The position numbers were made by a program, and so were the translations under genes. DNA of 31,674 bases, taken from positions 284-31,957 of the forward strand of contig JAKCWW010006589.1 in the NCBI GenBank assembly GCA_026260175.1, read 5' to 3'. Source of the DNA: Reticulitermes lucifugus (taxonomy: Eukaryota; Arthropoda; Insecta; Blattodea; Rhinotermitidae). Of the stretch, positions 20,119 through 31,617 are shown piece after piece. Position 1 is the stretch's first letter. Every line of letters starts with the position of its first letter. A model generated the notes under the pieces. It had not been told where the DNA came from. It was given only the letters and a program-made list of their open reading frames with translations, and did not search any database.

Positions 20119-22086
20119 CGGATCCAATATGCTGTCCTGAAACAAACCACTTATGCCACACAACCACCCAGAAGAGTGAAGATCTCAACTACAGTATGGT
20201 GAAAGCCTGAAATCCCACACATCGTGCAAGCAGTTTCTTGTGTTGTTTCAGTCATCTTAAATAATGTTAGAGAAAGAGTACAAATTATGTTTTTCTTCTT
20301 GTAAAGTAGACATAATCTGTAAGGCTGAAGACAATAAAGCTTTCGAAACCAGCTAAAATGTTACAAACCAGGTATCTTACATACTGAGTAGCCTATAAAA
20401 TAGACAAACATGTCCATATAACTCTGGCAGAAACACACAGTTCACACCAGCACTCATGAATTATGTCACATGTATGCCTGCCTGTTGGGCTGCTTGCTTG
20501 GACCAGAACAGTGGTATCGATAGCTCAGAATGCTACAATGCCTTCTGAATATGACATGCGACTTGTTCCTCCACAATTCTTACACACATATGACTTTGCA
20601 TATTACAGATGAAAATGGTACAGAATGTAGACAACTAGGTGTCACCATCCTATGCTCCAGTCTCTAGCCATAACACATACATGTTAAGTATAAGTGTGAC
20701 AAGATGACTGCATTTTTCCAAGATCTGTACTGCTCTTTATTTTTATGAGTATCTATAATCACATCGATATGCACACAAAAACATTTCAACATTCTCATAA
20801 AACATGAATTTAAAATTATTAATACAATAATTAAATGGGGTAAGAATAAGATAACTGATTAAATGCAATGTTGAGTCAACATGTGTCTTAATTACTACTG
20901 TGAGATATGAAAGTAATATTTTATTACATTATGTCATAGATGTGATGTTTGAACTACGGAATTATGAGTATGCATAGATGACACATTACAGATAAATACA
21001 TGACGATTTCCACAACTGATACATTATACTACATAGGTTTGAAATGTTTACTATTTCTTTGGTGCTCCAACTGCACTATTTATACTTCCTGTGACTGGCA
21101 GAACATATCCTTGATATGAAAAGAATCATTAATACACATAAACCTCTGAAACACTATCAGTAATAAAACAGTCACATGATTCGACATTAGGTATATCTGT
21201 AATCCTTAACCTCTGAATATGTATATAATTTACAAGCCTATAACCAGGCTCAGGAAGTGCCTTTGCCGTGCACACAACAAACATTAAACCACTGTGACAG
21301 GATGACCTGTATCACTTTGTTTGCTGTAATTATAAGCTGAGCTGTATGCCATTCTGGACATGATTTCTGTACCAGTGTAAAATTTTAATTCCATATTTCA
21401 GAACTCTGTCAACTTTGTAATTCATTTAATTTTAATAACAAAATGAGCTTCATATGTAAAATTGTCATTCATAATTATAAACTTGTTAAGAATATGAAAC
21501 TAAAAATGCATTTGCATCTTTTCAGTTTCTGATGCTCCAGCATGACTAAATACAGCACAGTCCGATAAAATGAACCTGGAATAAACAGAAAACTGCCTTT
21601 AGCAGAAAAAGTATTTGGTCCCAAGCACACAGAATGGAAGTCAATGTAAAATTACCTCTAAAACTGGAATATGTTAAAAAAAAGGATAAACAATAATTCA
21701 ACAGAAAAAACTCACAGTTTATTTTAATATGTAGTGCTTTCTGTACATGTAATTTTGTTTTGAGATGTCCTTATTGGAATTACATGACATTCCCAACATG
21801 TGTGAAATAATACAGCATGATTGCTGAAAAAATATGTGGGGGATAGAAATCAAAAAGAATGAAACAACAGAGGAAGCAAAACAAATGTAAAATATGTACT
21901 GTTTAGTAATAATATAGTGTTCATAAATGTAATAAGAACTTCTGACCTGTGATTTGTGCCATAATGGGATATGCATGATGTTTTCTTTGAAGAAGTAGTG
22001 GTGTTAATTTTTAGGTATTTTGAGAATCTGTCTTTATGAAAAACATGTAATAACATTATTTTCAGTGATTCTTCTCAACAGACAAT
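20119..22086. other. Intergenic stretch, nothing coding seen
   Basis: AT-rich sequence with many stops in all frames. At 20319 the plus strand reads CTGAAGACAATAAAGC then TTTCGAAACC, a weak resemblance to a hammerhead core without a convincing stem II. I see nothing else. Confidence 0.45.
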
Positions 22087-22286
22087 GCTTATATAATGAT
22101 ATATATCGAGAACCAACTCTTACACAAATGATAAAACACAACACTCAATCACCTTTATACAAACCCCGACATGTTTCAATCCCATAGTGCATCGAAACAT
22201 GTCGGGGTTTGTATAAAGGTGATTGAGTATTGTGTTTTATCATTTGTGTACGAGTTGGTTCTCGATATATATCATTGTATATATGC
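22087..22286. repeat. Near-perfect 200-bp palindrome with 16-nt spacer and ribozyme-like inner ends
   Basis: The left arm 22087-22177 and right arm 22194-22286 are reverse complements with only a few mismatches. The spacer is about 22178-22193. Next to the spacer both arms read outward as GAAACATGTCGGGG. GAAAC plus the self-complementary ACATGT is the 3' half of the hammerhead-like core in the larger foldbacks here, but the 5' half (CUGANGA) is absent. It looks like a foldback whose centre was lost by deletion. AATGCTTAT occurs at 22084-22092 and 22319-22327 and may be coincidence. Confidence 0.8.
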
Positions 22287-24454
22287 ACAGACACGGTATG
22301 GACAATGTTAAAATAGATAATGCTTATGTTAAGTGTCAACATATTTTAGAAGGTCAACAGATTAAATTATTCTGAATGTAAGGAAGAACTGCCAGAAAGC
22401 TACTTTATGTTAGATAATGTTACTTGCATCTCAACTGATGTTGAAAACATCAGCAAAATTACATTACATCTTTATGGTCCGTTATTGAATGATACTTGCC
22501 AAGTTAACACACGCTATGATTTCTAAACCCAAAATTATTAATACTTTCTGAGACAACATGAATAGCCAAGATGTAAATATTTAAAAAATATATATATTTA
22601 AGGTTTTCTGCCAGGATATGATTGACAGTAATTTTCCACTGAAAAATAATACAGGTACTCAATTCTTAAATATTAAGGAATGAAAGTTGCTTTTACTTTT
22701 AATATACACTTATCTTCTTCTGTAAGCAAACAATTTAGTGCAGATCATGTTGCAGGTTAAGTGTTGACAAACATAAATATCTTAATGTAATACAATTCTT
22801 GCAACTGGAGAAATAGTCAGTTTTTCTTGATCAGATGTTTAAAAAACAGTAATCCTTTTTTTGAGTTTCAGAAATTATCATTTGGTGAAGCAGATAAGTG
22901 CATGTGAAGGTAGCATATTTTGGAGATACTATTTCTTTTGGTCACGTATATTAATCATTAAACACAGAACACTGATTCTGAAATTGTACCCTGTTTCTAA
23001 TGGCAAGTAAAAATTATAAAATACTAGTACTGTAAAAAGGTATTACATTCAGGCAGACCTGTGACATTGGTTTTTTATATGCAGGCTTTATTTTTATGCT
23101 CACTGAATTTCTTTTATTCTGCATATTTACTCTGCAGCTTTTGGCTGATGACAATATGTAATGCTGAAGATTTCTTACGGTTTTATTGTGCTGCTTCTGA
23201 AACTTCTGATAAAATATTATTTTAAAAATAATACTGCAGTAAAAAAATATAAAACTAAGCAATGTGTATGTAACATATTATCATCCATTAACTGTGGCCT
23301 ATGAAGTAAAATATGTAACAGTGAATGTATATACAAAGAGTAAGATCTGCCACTCGGAAGATCACACTTTCAGTGAAAGTTACTCTGTGTGTGTGTGTGT
23401 GTGGAGCTGTGCCAGCACAATATGCTGACAGAACTAAATATGTAACTTACTACATCTTTTCTTGATCACATGTATGATCTTACACATTACAAAAATATTC
23501 TGACTTTGTTTACTTAATCTAAATTCTGCCATTTATTACAGATATTACTGAAGCAGCATATCTTATACTAGTTGCACACCAATGTGTGAAATGCAGTGAG
23601 ATTATTGAAAACTGTGAAACCTCTTAGTAGTAGAATGTGTGATCCACCACCATAATTTTATGCTAGTTCACTCATGCACAGCCACACATTCAGTTTTGTC
23701 TCCATCAGACCATCATAATACACGAAAGTGTGATGCAATGAATGACAAAGTACTGCATAGGATTTTTCATTTGCATTGCAAAGGTATCACCACAAGAAAG
23801 CAGATTCTGGCCTCACCTGAACTTCTGTCATAGACTGGCAGTGTCTATGGTAGAAGTACTGACAAATATTCCTTATCTTCTCTCTCTTTAATGGTAAACC
23901 AAAGAGAGGGAAGGGAAGGAAATGATAATTTTCATCAGTGCTGCTTGGAAAAACATAAGCAAGTCTTTGAATTGAAAATACTAGCCACATCATGCTTAAA
24001 TGTACGTGAAAGAGGCATTTATAATTTAGATCTGAGGTCACAGAGCAAAATATAAGTGAAGAGGTATATTTATTTTTAGCCACATATTTTGTTAAATTAG
24101 TTTGTTATATGGGCCTCATGATTGTAAAAAATAACTGCACAAGATATTTCTCATCCAAAGTGTATGAACAAACAAGGATATCAAGAAATGAAACTTCTTA
24201 GACTTGAAGGACTTCTTAGTATGAAAATCAGTCATCCAAATGTGATGCAAGTTGGGTACAAAGTATGTGTGATGCAAACTTGATAGCCATCATGCTAAGT
24301 AACGGCTGCATGGAAATCAAACAAAAACTTTAAAAAAATATAAAAAATATAATTACATATGCAGAAATTTTGACTGTGTGTGAAAAAAATAACCAAAATA
24401 AAGTCTTTACTGCACGTATACTTAATGTTATACATATTCCGTGTAGTTGCCTTA
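22287..24454. other. Intergenic stretch with a short (TG)n run
   Basis: AT-rich sequence with no gene seen. A (TG)9 microsatellite lies at 23386-23403. Short open frames lack motifs and are interrupted in every direction. Confidence 0.5.
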
Positions 24455-24496
24455 TATATACAAGTTTTATTTCCCACACTGCACAAAGCAATTTTT

Positions 24497-24545
24497 ACGC
24501 TCCTACATGTTTTGGCTACATGCTGTAGCCATCATCAGGGAACCA
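24497..24545 (-). ncRNA. Hammerhead-ribozyme-like core, left arm of the 24.8-kb foldback
   Basis: Read on the minus strand: TTCC, CTGATGA (24538-24532), helix TGGCTAC/GTAGCCA, AAAC, self-complementary ACATGT, A, GGAG. The position that should be G12 (before AAA) reads A. G12 is the general base in hammerheads, so self-cleavage is doubtful. Confidence 0.5.
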
Positions 24546-25021
24546 ATATTACAAAGACATGAGCAGCGTATTGTACGTCGGCAGGTGGCAACATACACGC
24601 ATTAGCTTTTTACACAACAGTTGGTCACTATACATTATCTAAAATTATTCGGATTAAAATACGTGTATAGTATTAAAACATAAAATGTTAAAATGTAAGA
24701 AGGCTGTCTCCAAACAACTTGCGGTATTAAATATCTCCTGTTATTGATGGAGTGGAGACCCACGGCTTTGATACCCGATGTTTATTCCATGGGTATCAAA
24801 GCCTTGGGTCTCCACTCCATCAGTAACAGGAGATATTGAATACTGCAAGATGTTTGGAGACAGTGTTTTACATTTTAACATTTTATGTTTTAATACTATA
24901 AATGTATTTTAATCCGAATAATTTTAGATACTGTACAGTGACTAACTGTTGTGGAAAAAGCTACTGCATGTATATTACCTCCTGCCGGTACAATACGCTG
25001 CTCATGTCTTTGTAATATTGG

Positions 25022-25064
25022 CTCCCTGATGATGGCTACAATATGTAGCCAAAACATGTAGGAG
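25022..25064 (+). ncRNA. Hammerhead-ribozyme-like core, right arm of the 24.8-kb foldback
   Basis: Stem I is CTCC (25022-25025) with GGAG (25061-25064). The core is CTGATGA (25026-25032). Stem II is TGGCTAC/GTAGCCA, followed by AAAC, stem III ACATGT (a palindrome) and A before stem I. G12 is replaced by A as in the left arm, so the change predates, or was copied between, the two arms. It is structurally complete but probably weak or inactive. Confidence 0.55.
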
Positions 25065-25114
25065 TGTAAAAATTGCTTTGTGCAGTGGTTGGAAATAAAA
25101 CTTGTATGTACATA

Positions 25115-26427
25115 TTTACTGAACATGTATGACATATTTCAAACTTGAAATGGTTTTACTATGACATTTTATTCCCTACTATGTATGACATTTTTTAATC
25201 TTTAACAACCATGCAGGACAAAGCTTACACATGTACAAGATTTGTTAAAAATAGAGGTCAAATCACTGTTGTCCAAGTACATGACTAGGACTGAACACAG
25301 TTTTTTATATTTAATTACAAGAAGTAAAATTTTTGGGTTCAGTAGAGGTAGTTGTAATGACATGTCAAAGGAATTTTAATTACTGCAATAAATGATGGAA
25401 ATCCTGCATTATGTGGATTAAGAGATGAAGAGATGTGATGTTAAGGACTAAAGCATGCTTAAGTCTCTGAGAAGCTCCTGTACAGTGAGGAGTTCAATGA
25501 CTCAATAAAGCCTTTCACAAATTCTTCACAGGAACTTGTGCATTAAAAAACTGCAGTCACTGAGTCACTTGGATATAGGAAAAGAGTAGGTGTAAAGCAC
25601 ACTGTAATAAAATTTCACAGCACAATGGCTAAACATAGCTTTCTGTTATTTATAAAGTTAATTTCTTAAAGACTATATACACACAAAAACTAACTGCATA
25701 TTTTCTTTCTACCATATACACATTAATTTTCATGGAGACACACCAAATTATTTCCTGCATTTTTAACTTATAAAAAGCAGAAAGAAGCAACCTCTCAGTT
25801 ATCTGTATGTGGATTAATAGATCGCCGAAAGAAAAATAATACTGACTTTATGTCTAAAAGAGTTGGCCTTTATGTGAGAAAACTGGTGTATAATGTGATG
25901 GAACACCTTTTGTATGGCGAACAGTCAATTTGTATGAAGTGAGGCCATATATAAGGCAGGTTACTTATTAATCAATCAATCAATAAGTCAGTCAACTAAT
26001 TAGGGCAATTCTGACAAAATACACGTGGTAAAATTTAGCCATTTATGTCATAAACAACCCTTTCCTTGCACTTCTTTCCTTGTGCAGCTGCCTTTGTTGG
26101 TTTTCAAGGTTTCCTTCACAAGGAGGACACACATTTGCAAAGAGTAGTAACTTTCATTGGTTGTCAGTGCAGTAGCAGATTAGTGTGAAAAGGGTAATGT
26201 GAATTAGTCACTGGTTCAGCTGCAATGTCTCTGTAAGGCACAGGTTCAAACAAACAATAAAATAAAACACTCAGAAATAAATGAACAATTTGGAAAAGCA
26301 TAGACTATGGACTTATCATTCTCCAAACTTATGCTATTTTACAGCAACAATGAGTGTAATAAACAAGACTTTCTGTTTTTATATTATTATATTATTCATA
26401 CCATGCATATTCTTACAATCAATGTAT
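25115..26427. other. Intergenic stretch, nothing coding seen
   Basis: AT-rich, with an ATCAATCAATCAAT run at about 25970-25984. I recognise no gene, RNA or element. Confidence 0.5.
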
Positions 26428-26990
26428 CCACCAACAAATGCACTTAATAAAATACAATTCATAACAAGTATTAAAACTCCTATATGTTTCAGCACTGGGG
26501 TGCATCCTCAGGGAGTTATGGAACTAAGGAATATAAGCCCAACACATTAGTCTAGGTATTACACTGCCTGTATTGAAATGTTAAAAGTGCTGAAATTCTA
26601 AAATATATAAAAAATTGATAAGTATAAAAAGTACAATATTGTGATATTAAAATCATATAACAGTGGGCAGTTCCAAACTGTATATCTGTAGTTGTTTACA
26701 TTCTGTATGGAGTATGCATACTTATGCATATTTATACATGGGACTGCTCACTGTTATATAAATTTAGTATCACAATACATACTGTAATTTTTATACTCAT
26801 CAATTTTTTATATTTTTTAGAATTCTAACATTTTAAACATTTCAATATGGGCAGTGTAATACATAGACTAATGCTGCGCTTATATTCCTTTGTTCTATAA
26901 CTCCCTGAGGATGGCAGCCTGGTGCCAAAACACAGTTTTCAATACTTGTTACAAACTGTATTTTATTAAGTGCCTGTGTTGGTTATTGGA
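26428..26990. mobile_element. 560-bp foldback element with two outward-facing hammerhead-like cores
   Basis: The left arm (about 26428-26680) and right arm (about 26740-26990) are imperfect reverse complements around an AT-rich spacer. The outer parts match as CACTTAATAAAATACA and TGTATTTTATTAAGTG. The left core on the minus strand is CTGAGGA (26511-26505) with stem II GCAC/GTGC, GAAAC (26490-26486) and stem I AACTCC/GGAGTT. The right core on the plus strand is CTGAGGA (26905-26911), TGGCA...TGCCA and AAAAC, but its downstream stem I strand is lost. It is non-coding. Confidence 0.75.
26479..26517 (-). ncRNA. Hammerhead-ribozyme-like core with canonical GAAA, 26.7-kb foldback
   Basis: On the minus strand: stem I AACTCC/GGAGTT (6 bp), CTGAGGA (the hammerhead consensus allows any base at position 7), U, stem II GCAC with CCCA loop and GTGC, U, GAAAC. 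Stem III is reduced (ACATAT then A). All invariant core bases can be assigned, but stem III is barely formed. Confidence 0.55.
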
Positions 26991-28743
26991 AGTCTGTCTG
27001 TGTGTTACAAATTCTGTATACATGTGTCCAAATTATTTTTTCTGCTACCTGTTGTATCTCTGACCATTAACCTGGATATTTCAAAGTTTATTTCATACAG
27101 AAGTATAACAAAGAAATGAGTATATCGGAAGTCAAACAAGATGTAGTAGGTGAAGCTGAGAGTAAAGCAAAAAGACCCTGTGTGTAGACTGCAGTATTTG
27201 TAAAAGTCTAATTACTTTCATTGTACAGAGCTGTATTTACAGACACAATTTTCTGGAACCTGATAACCCTGTTCCCTATCCCGGTACTTTTACAGGTTAT
27301 TTAATGGCGCTGTATCAACTGTAGAGGTTGTACAGGCAATGGGAAAGAAGTGATCATGGCCTATTTCTGACATGTATGTGGAAGAGTGTGAGAAAACTAT
27401 GGAAGTGCCGAAACTGGGATAGTCAGTGCCTCAGCCAAGATTTGAACTGAGTGTGCACATTATTGAGTGGTCAGTCAAGATCTGTAACAGTGAAACAAAT
27501 TATACATACAACTACAGAATTTAAGAAATTCACTATTTTCTCTATACATCAGTGATTAGTACACCAGTTTTCATGCATTACTTTTCGTACTGCACTGCAG
27601 TTAATATATTTGGAAGAAATATGGCCCAACATCTTTTAATGAGAAACACGTATCACATACAAGTAGTTCCTGTGTTTTGTTTCTAGTCATAAAACCATCA
27701 GGAGTTTTAAACCTTGCTTACTCCATGGAAGATAGAAAAACTTACTATAAAATGACATAGTGTAGCAATATTTACATGAAATATTAAAAATGTCTGAGAT
27801 TTTAATGTTGACATTAATATTTTTATAACATTATAGTCACTGATCATAGGTCATTTTCATGCTTGAACATCTCAATTTAAGTTGCTTAAGACACTTTAGT
27901 TTCACCATTAAAGTCTGGGATGAAAGGGCAATTTAAACATGTTATTATGTACTGTGGCTTAAAACAGTTAAATATATGTTTCACTATGTTCAGTGACAAA
28001 ATGCTCAAATGTCTTTATCATACACACATTTTCCACAGTTAATAGTAAGCTGACGACTTGGACAACCACTTAATACATATAAAGGTCACAGTAGTCATCA
28101 GGCTTGGTGTGTGGGGTGAGGAAGAACTTTATGCATCTGCACAGTTCAGAATCAATGTGGTCATGACTACAAAGTACCTAATTAGCATCATTTCAGTTTC
28201 ATGAGGAAATATCAGCTAACTGATATTTAACTGTTTAAAATGTTAACTTATTTTGATAATACTTGCATATTAAGTGTAACTGATGTTCACACTGGTTTCT
28301 CTGAATGAATGCTCCACAGTATGTGAGCCTAGTGCCACAAGAGGCCCAATGAAGGTTCAGCAGATTTGTTGTGGAATTATATGCCAACATATTGCCAGAT
28401 ATTTCAAATAAGGAATGGGATAAGGGTTCACAAGCTAGGGTGTAGTGGCAGTGTTCAGTTCTGTTCACTAGCACTGCATAAGTGGTCATGTTCTAAGAGA
28501 CATCATTTTCTGAAACATTACTAGACATCTTCTGTAGCATATAAGAAGACTGAAATTGTTATGCACAAGTTCAGTGATACACAACAGCATGTTTTTGCTC
28601 ACTGCAGCACATTAAATGCTTTGCAGCTGGGTCACTTATATTTTAAAACAGACCAATACACACCGTGTTAAAAAAAACTGCTATGTAACAAACATTTGAG
28701 AACAAAATATTTATCTCTGATAGTCTAGCTTTTGTGATGTCAT
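26991..28743. other. Intergenic stretch, nothing coding seen
   Basis: AT-rich sequence with no motif-bearing frame and no recognisable repeat. Confidence 0.5.
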
Positions 28744-28805
28744 ACAGTGGTACAGCATACTCCTGATTATCCAAGCACAGATAATCCAAGTTGCATATTA
28801 TCCAC
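28744..28805 (+). repeat. Possible pogo/Tigger-like DNA-transposon end
   Basis: TACAGTGGTACAGC is followed by three copies of ATTATCCA-type sequence (TGATTATCCA, AGATAATCCA, ATTATCCACTG). Tigger/pogo-type elements often start with CAGT at a TA target and carry repeated TTATCC motifs. I could not find the matching other end or a transposase, so this is a resemblance only. Confidence 0.3.
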
Positions 28806-30786
28806 TGTGTATTTTTTTTTCACTATAATATCACACATATTTATAATTGCAGACAAATTTGATTTAGTCTTTCATCCTTTCCTGTGATTGAACAATGAGA
28901 AAGAAGGGATGAATGGGAAACAGAATAAAATATGGTTAGCAAGCACTTGACCTCCGTCAGCGTGTGTTTTGCCATAATAACCAGTCACTGTTTGTCAGCT
29001 CCAGTACATTGTAGTGTATGATGTGTAGGAAAAATGGCTGCAGAAAATATTACATGTATTTTTTGGTAATTCATGCATCTTTTCCTCTTCATTGACATCA
29101 CAACTGGGAGTGTACTGTGCTTCATATAATAATTTACACTCAGTTTCAGTGATGTGCCAGGATGCTATCAGATATTACCTTTCCTTTTTTTAGCAGACAT
29201 GAAACTGTATACTTCATGTCTGTAATGTTTATTTACGCTAATAATGTCAATCTAAGCCAAAATATTTCAAGACCATAATGGTTCCCTTTTATCTTCCACT
29301 TCAGTGTCTGGAATAAATGTTACAAACTGAGGATTAAGTTCATAAATTTGAACTTCTTTCAAATTTCGTTACTACAGTCGAAAATTTGAAGGAAGTTAGG
29401 GAAGATTCAATTTATGGTAACATAAACTCTTGTTTATCACAGCAGTAAACGTTAAAATCCTGAAAGTTTAAGTTACTAAGCCAACATTACATTAAATTTA
29501 CTTTCAAAAACCAGGATTCAAAAACTACCTCAATGTAGACAATAATTAAGGAAATTGAGCATAACATTCTCTTTGGCAAAGTGAAAAGTTTTGTCATCCC
29601 AAAGGAATGAATGCAGGCGTCTGTTTATGCGCATGTTTACAGCTACAATTCAGAAACGTTCTTTAACTCCAACATTCCAATAAGGAACAGTTTAGGTCAA
29701 TAAACTGTACATCAGTCATAAAGAAGGGTCAACTGAGTCAGAGGAATTACTCATAGTTACATTAAAGAAGCATTTTAATTTTGTAACATAAAAGTGGAAA
29801 GTCCTAATGTTGTTTACAGTTGAAGGGTCACTGCAAAGTAATAAAATACACCCTTGCATGTCTGGTTTCACACCCAGCTATATACACTTTCTGCATGAAG
29901 TCTATGGCAATAACACAAATGTTCAGAAGTCTGCCAGTACTGTAGGAGTCACATTTATTTACAAAGAAGCTCTTAGAATATTAGGGACACACTGTAAATT
30001 GAATGACTGCTATTGTCTTTCTTTTGACGTCTGTTATACCCAATAAAAATATCCTATAAAAATATAAGTAAAAGTTTTACTCTCAATTCAGAACTATAAA
30101 TTATAAAAAATTAACTAAAAGCACCAACTGTGGTTAACTGGAGAGTATGGGATGACTGGTAAAATAAGGCCTTCAGTGCCTGTGAAGTTCTGAGTCCTGA
30201 ATATTAAATAACCACAAACTGCAACTGCTCCTTTAATATAACATGAGCTAAGAATTTAAATATTGGGTTATTTTGGAACATACTATTAAAATTTATCAAA
30301 CTTCCCTTTAAAAGTAACCTGTTTTCTCGAATTATCAAGGAAATAATGAAAGGAAGGAAAGCTATACTGGCCCAGTCTTCTCCATGTAACTGACATCCTT
30401 CAAACGAGGACTTCCAGGCTCTCATGCGAGTTTGTAAGCAACGTTCCTCGTTTGCTGGTCCCAATGGCAGTGCACACATTGCCTCCACTGCCAGTAGTTG
30501 CCACTGACATTTGGTTCAGCTCCTAATAAATTAAACCAGTGCTTGTATTACTCATCAGCATGTGTGCTTCCTTATGAAACAGCTGTTCCTATATATGTAT
30601 TCAGATCAATTTATCCAGAAAGCAATAAATTCTGAAGAAAACTTAAGGAGTGTCAAATTTCCATCAAATTCTTTAGTCTTTGAAGGTGGGGTTATCAGAA
30701 CTATATACTTATACAACTTAGTAATCCATGTATGTATACTGATGTCCATTAGTACAGTTCAAAAAATTTGAGAGATATAACCTCCA
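28806..30786. other. Intergenic stretch with one short imperfect hairpin
   Basis: AACTTCTTTCAAATTTCG (29351-29368) and CGAAAATTTGAAGGAAGTT (29379-29397) form an imperfect 17-18-bp hairpin with a 10-nt loop. The rest is AT-rich with no gene recognised. Confidence 0.5.
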
Positions 30787-30832
30787 AACTTCAATTCTTT
30801 AACCAATGAATGCACCTTTTATTTTCTCACTT

Positions 30833-30885
30833 CTATCTACCCTACATATGTTTCGACCATATTTTGGTCATCATCAGGGGTATAC
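30833..30885 (-). ncRNA. Hammerhead-ribozyme-like core, left arm of the 31-kb foldback
   Basis: The minus strand reads TATACCC, CTGATGA (30877-30871), T, stem II GACC/GGTC, GAAA (30854-30851), stem III ACATATGT (palindrome), A, GGGTAGATAG. It is almost identical to the right-arm core, with all invariant bases present. Confidence 0.65.
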
Positions 30886-31069
30886 CGATATTGTCACTTC
30901 ACTGTTCAATCATTCATTAGGTATTAACGTAGAACATTATGCTGTTTACAATAATTGGCAGTCACCTATAGCTAAAAACACAATCACAGTTTCTTCAAGT
31001 TTTGAATTGTCTCAGTGTATATGCTGTTTACAGTAATTGGCAGTCACCAATACCTATTGACTATATCGG

Positions 31070-31121
31070 TATACCCCTGATGATGACCAAAATACGGTCG
31101 AAACATATGTAGGGTAGATAG
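31070..31121 (+). ncRNA. Hammerhead-ribozyme-like core, right arm of the 31-kb foldback
   Basis: Stem I pairs 31072-31076 (TACCC) with 31112-31116 (GGGTA), 5 bp, with weaker pairs beyond a mismatch. CTGATGA is at 31077-31083. U31084 is extra or mispaired. Stem II is GACC (31085-31088) with GGTC (31096-31099). GAAA is at 31100-31103. Stem III is ACATATGT (31103-31110), self-complementary, so it could form one short hairpin or a dimer. Predicted cleavage follows A31111. Every invariant hammerhead base is present; the additional U beside stem II is the one departure. Confidence 0.68.
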
Positions 31122-31210
31122 AAGTGAGAAAATAAAAGGTGCATTCCTTGGTTAAAGAATTGAAGCTTATAGCTAAGATGCACGGTGAACATAACATAAC
31201 CTCCAAACTT

Positions 31211-31615
31211 TGCACCATCACCATGTTTGTAGTTAAAAAATGGGAAACATATTTGCCATAAATTATTAACAACAAACCATACAACATTTCATGTACCAAT
31301 CTCCAATGGTCTGTTGCATCAGATCATCATCAAATGGAAAGTTAGTTAAGTGCATATTTTGTACAGCTGCCATATAGGTCTTTAAAACATTAAAAAATAT
31401 AATCTCAACTGAAATTTCATGTTACACAGGTATGTTACCATATCAGACATTAAATTCTACATTAAGTGACACAAGCACCATTATCCCCTCAGACATGAGC
31501 ACAGCCGTTGGTGTAATTGATGATACCAACATGTGAAGTACAATGATGGGGTGGACTCTAGTTGCGTGGTGTTCACATTATGTTTAAATGAAAATCTTCC
31601 CGAAGTTTCACAAGC

Positions 31616-31617
<2 letters not shown>
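31211..31617. other. Right-edge stretch before the microsatellite
   Basis: AT-rich; nothing recognised. Confidence 0.45.

Larger units (their letters stand above)
24455..25114. mobile_element. 660-bp foldback element with two outward-facing hammerhead-like cores
   Basis: The left arm (about 24455-24776) and right arm (about 24791-25114) are imperfect reverse complements with a 14-nt spacer. The inner ends are GGCTTTGATACCC / GGGTATCAAAGCC. Each arm carries, near its outer end, a motif pointing away from the centre: CTGATGA, a 6-7-bp stem II (GGCTAC/GTAGCC), AAAAC and ATGTAGGAG. There is no open reading frame. Arm divergence of a few percent suggests moderate age. Confidence 0.78.
30777..31210. 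mobile_element. Foldback element with two well-preserved hammerhead-like cores and a 15-bp flanking direct repeat
   Basis: The 15-mer ATAACCTCCAAACTT occurs at 30777-30791 and exactly again at 31196-31210, flanking the element like a target-site duplication. Inside, the left arm (about 30787-30893) and right arm (about 31062-31167) are close reverse complements. Each carries an outward-facing core. The middle holds a 28-nt direct repeat (30939-30966 and 31021-31048, one mismatch). There is no open reading frame. The flanking repeat and non-coding structure suggest mobilisation by the enzymes of another retroelement. Confidence 0.78.

Noticed and set aside
20319..20352. CTGAAGA ... GAAACC as another hammerhead core
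   Set aside because: The bases between them do not form a convincing stem II and no stem I pairs across; chance resemblance is likely.
24896..25135. Open frames inside the foldback arms
   Set aside because: The arms are inverted repeats, so matching frames appear in each arm, and none has protein features.
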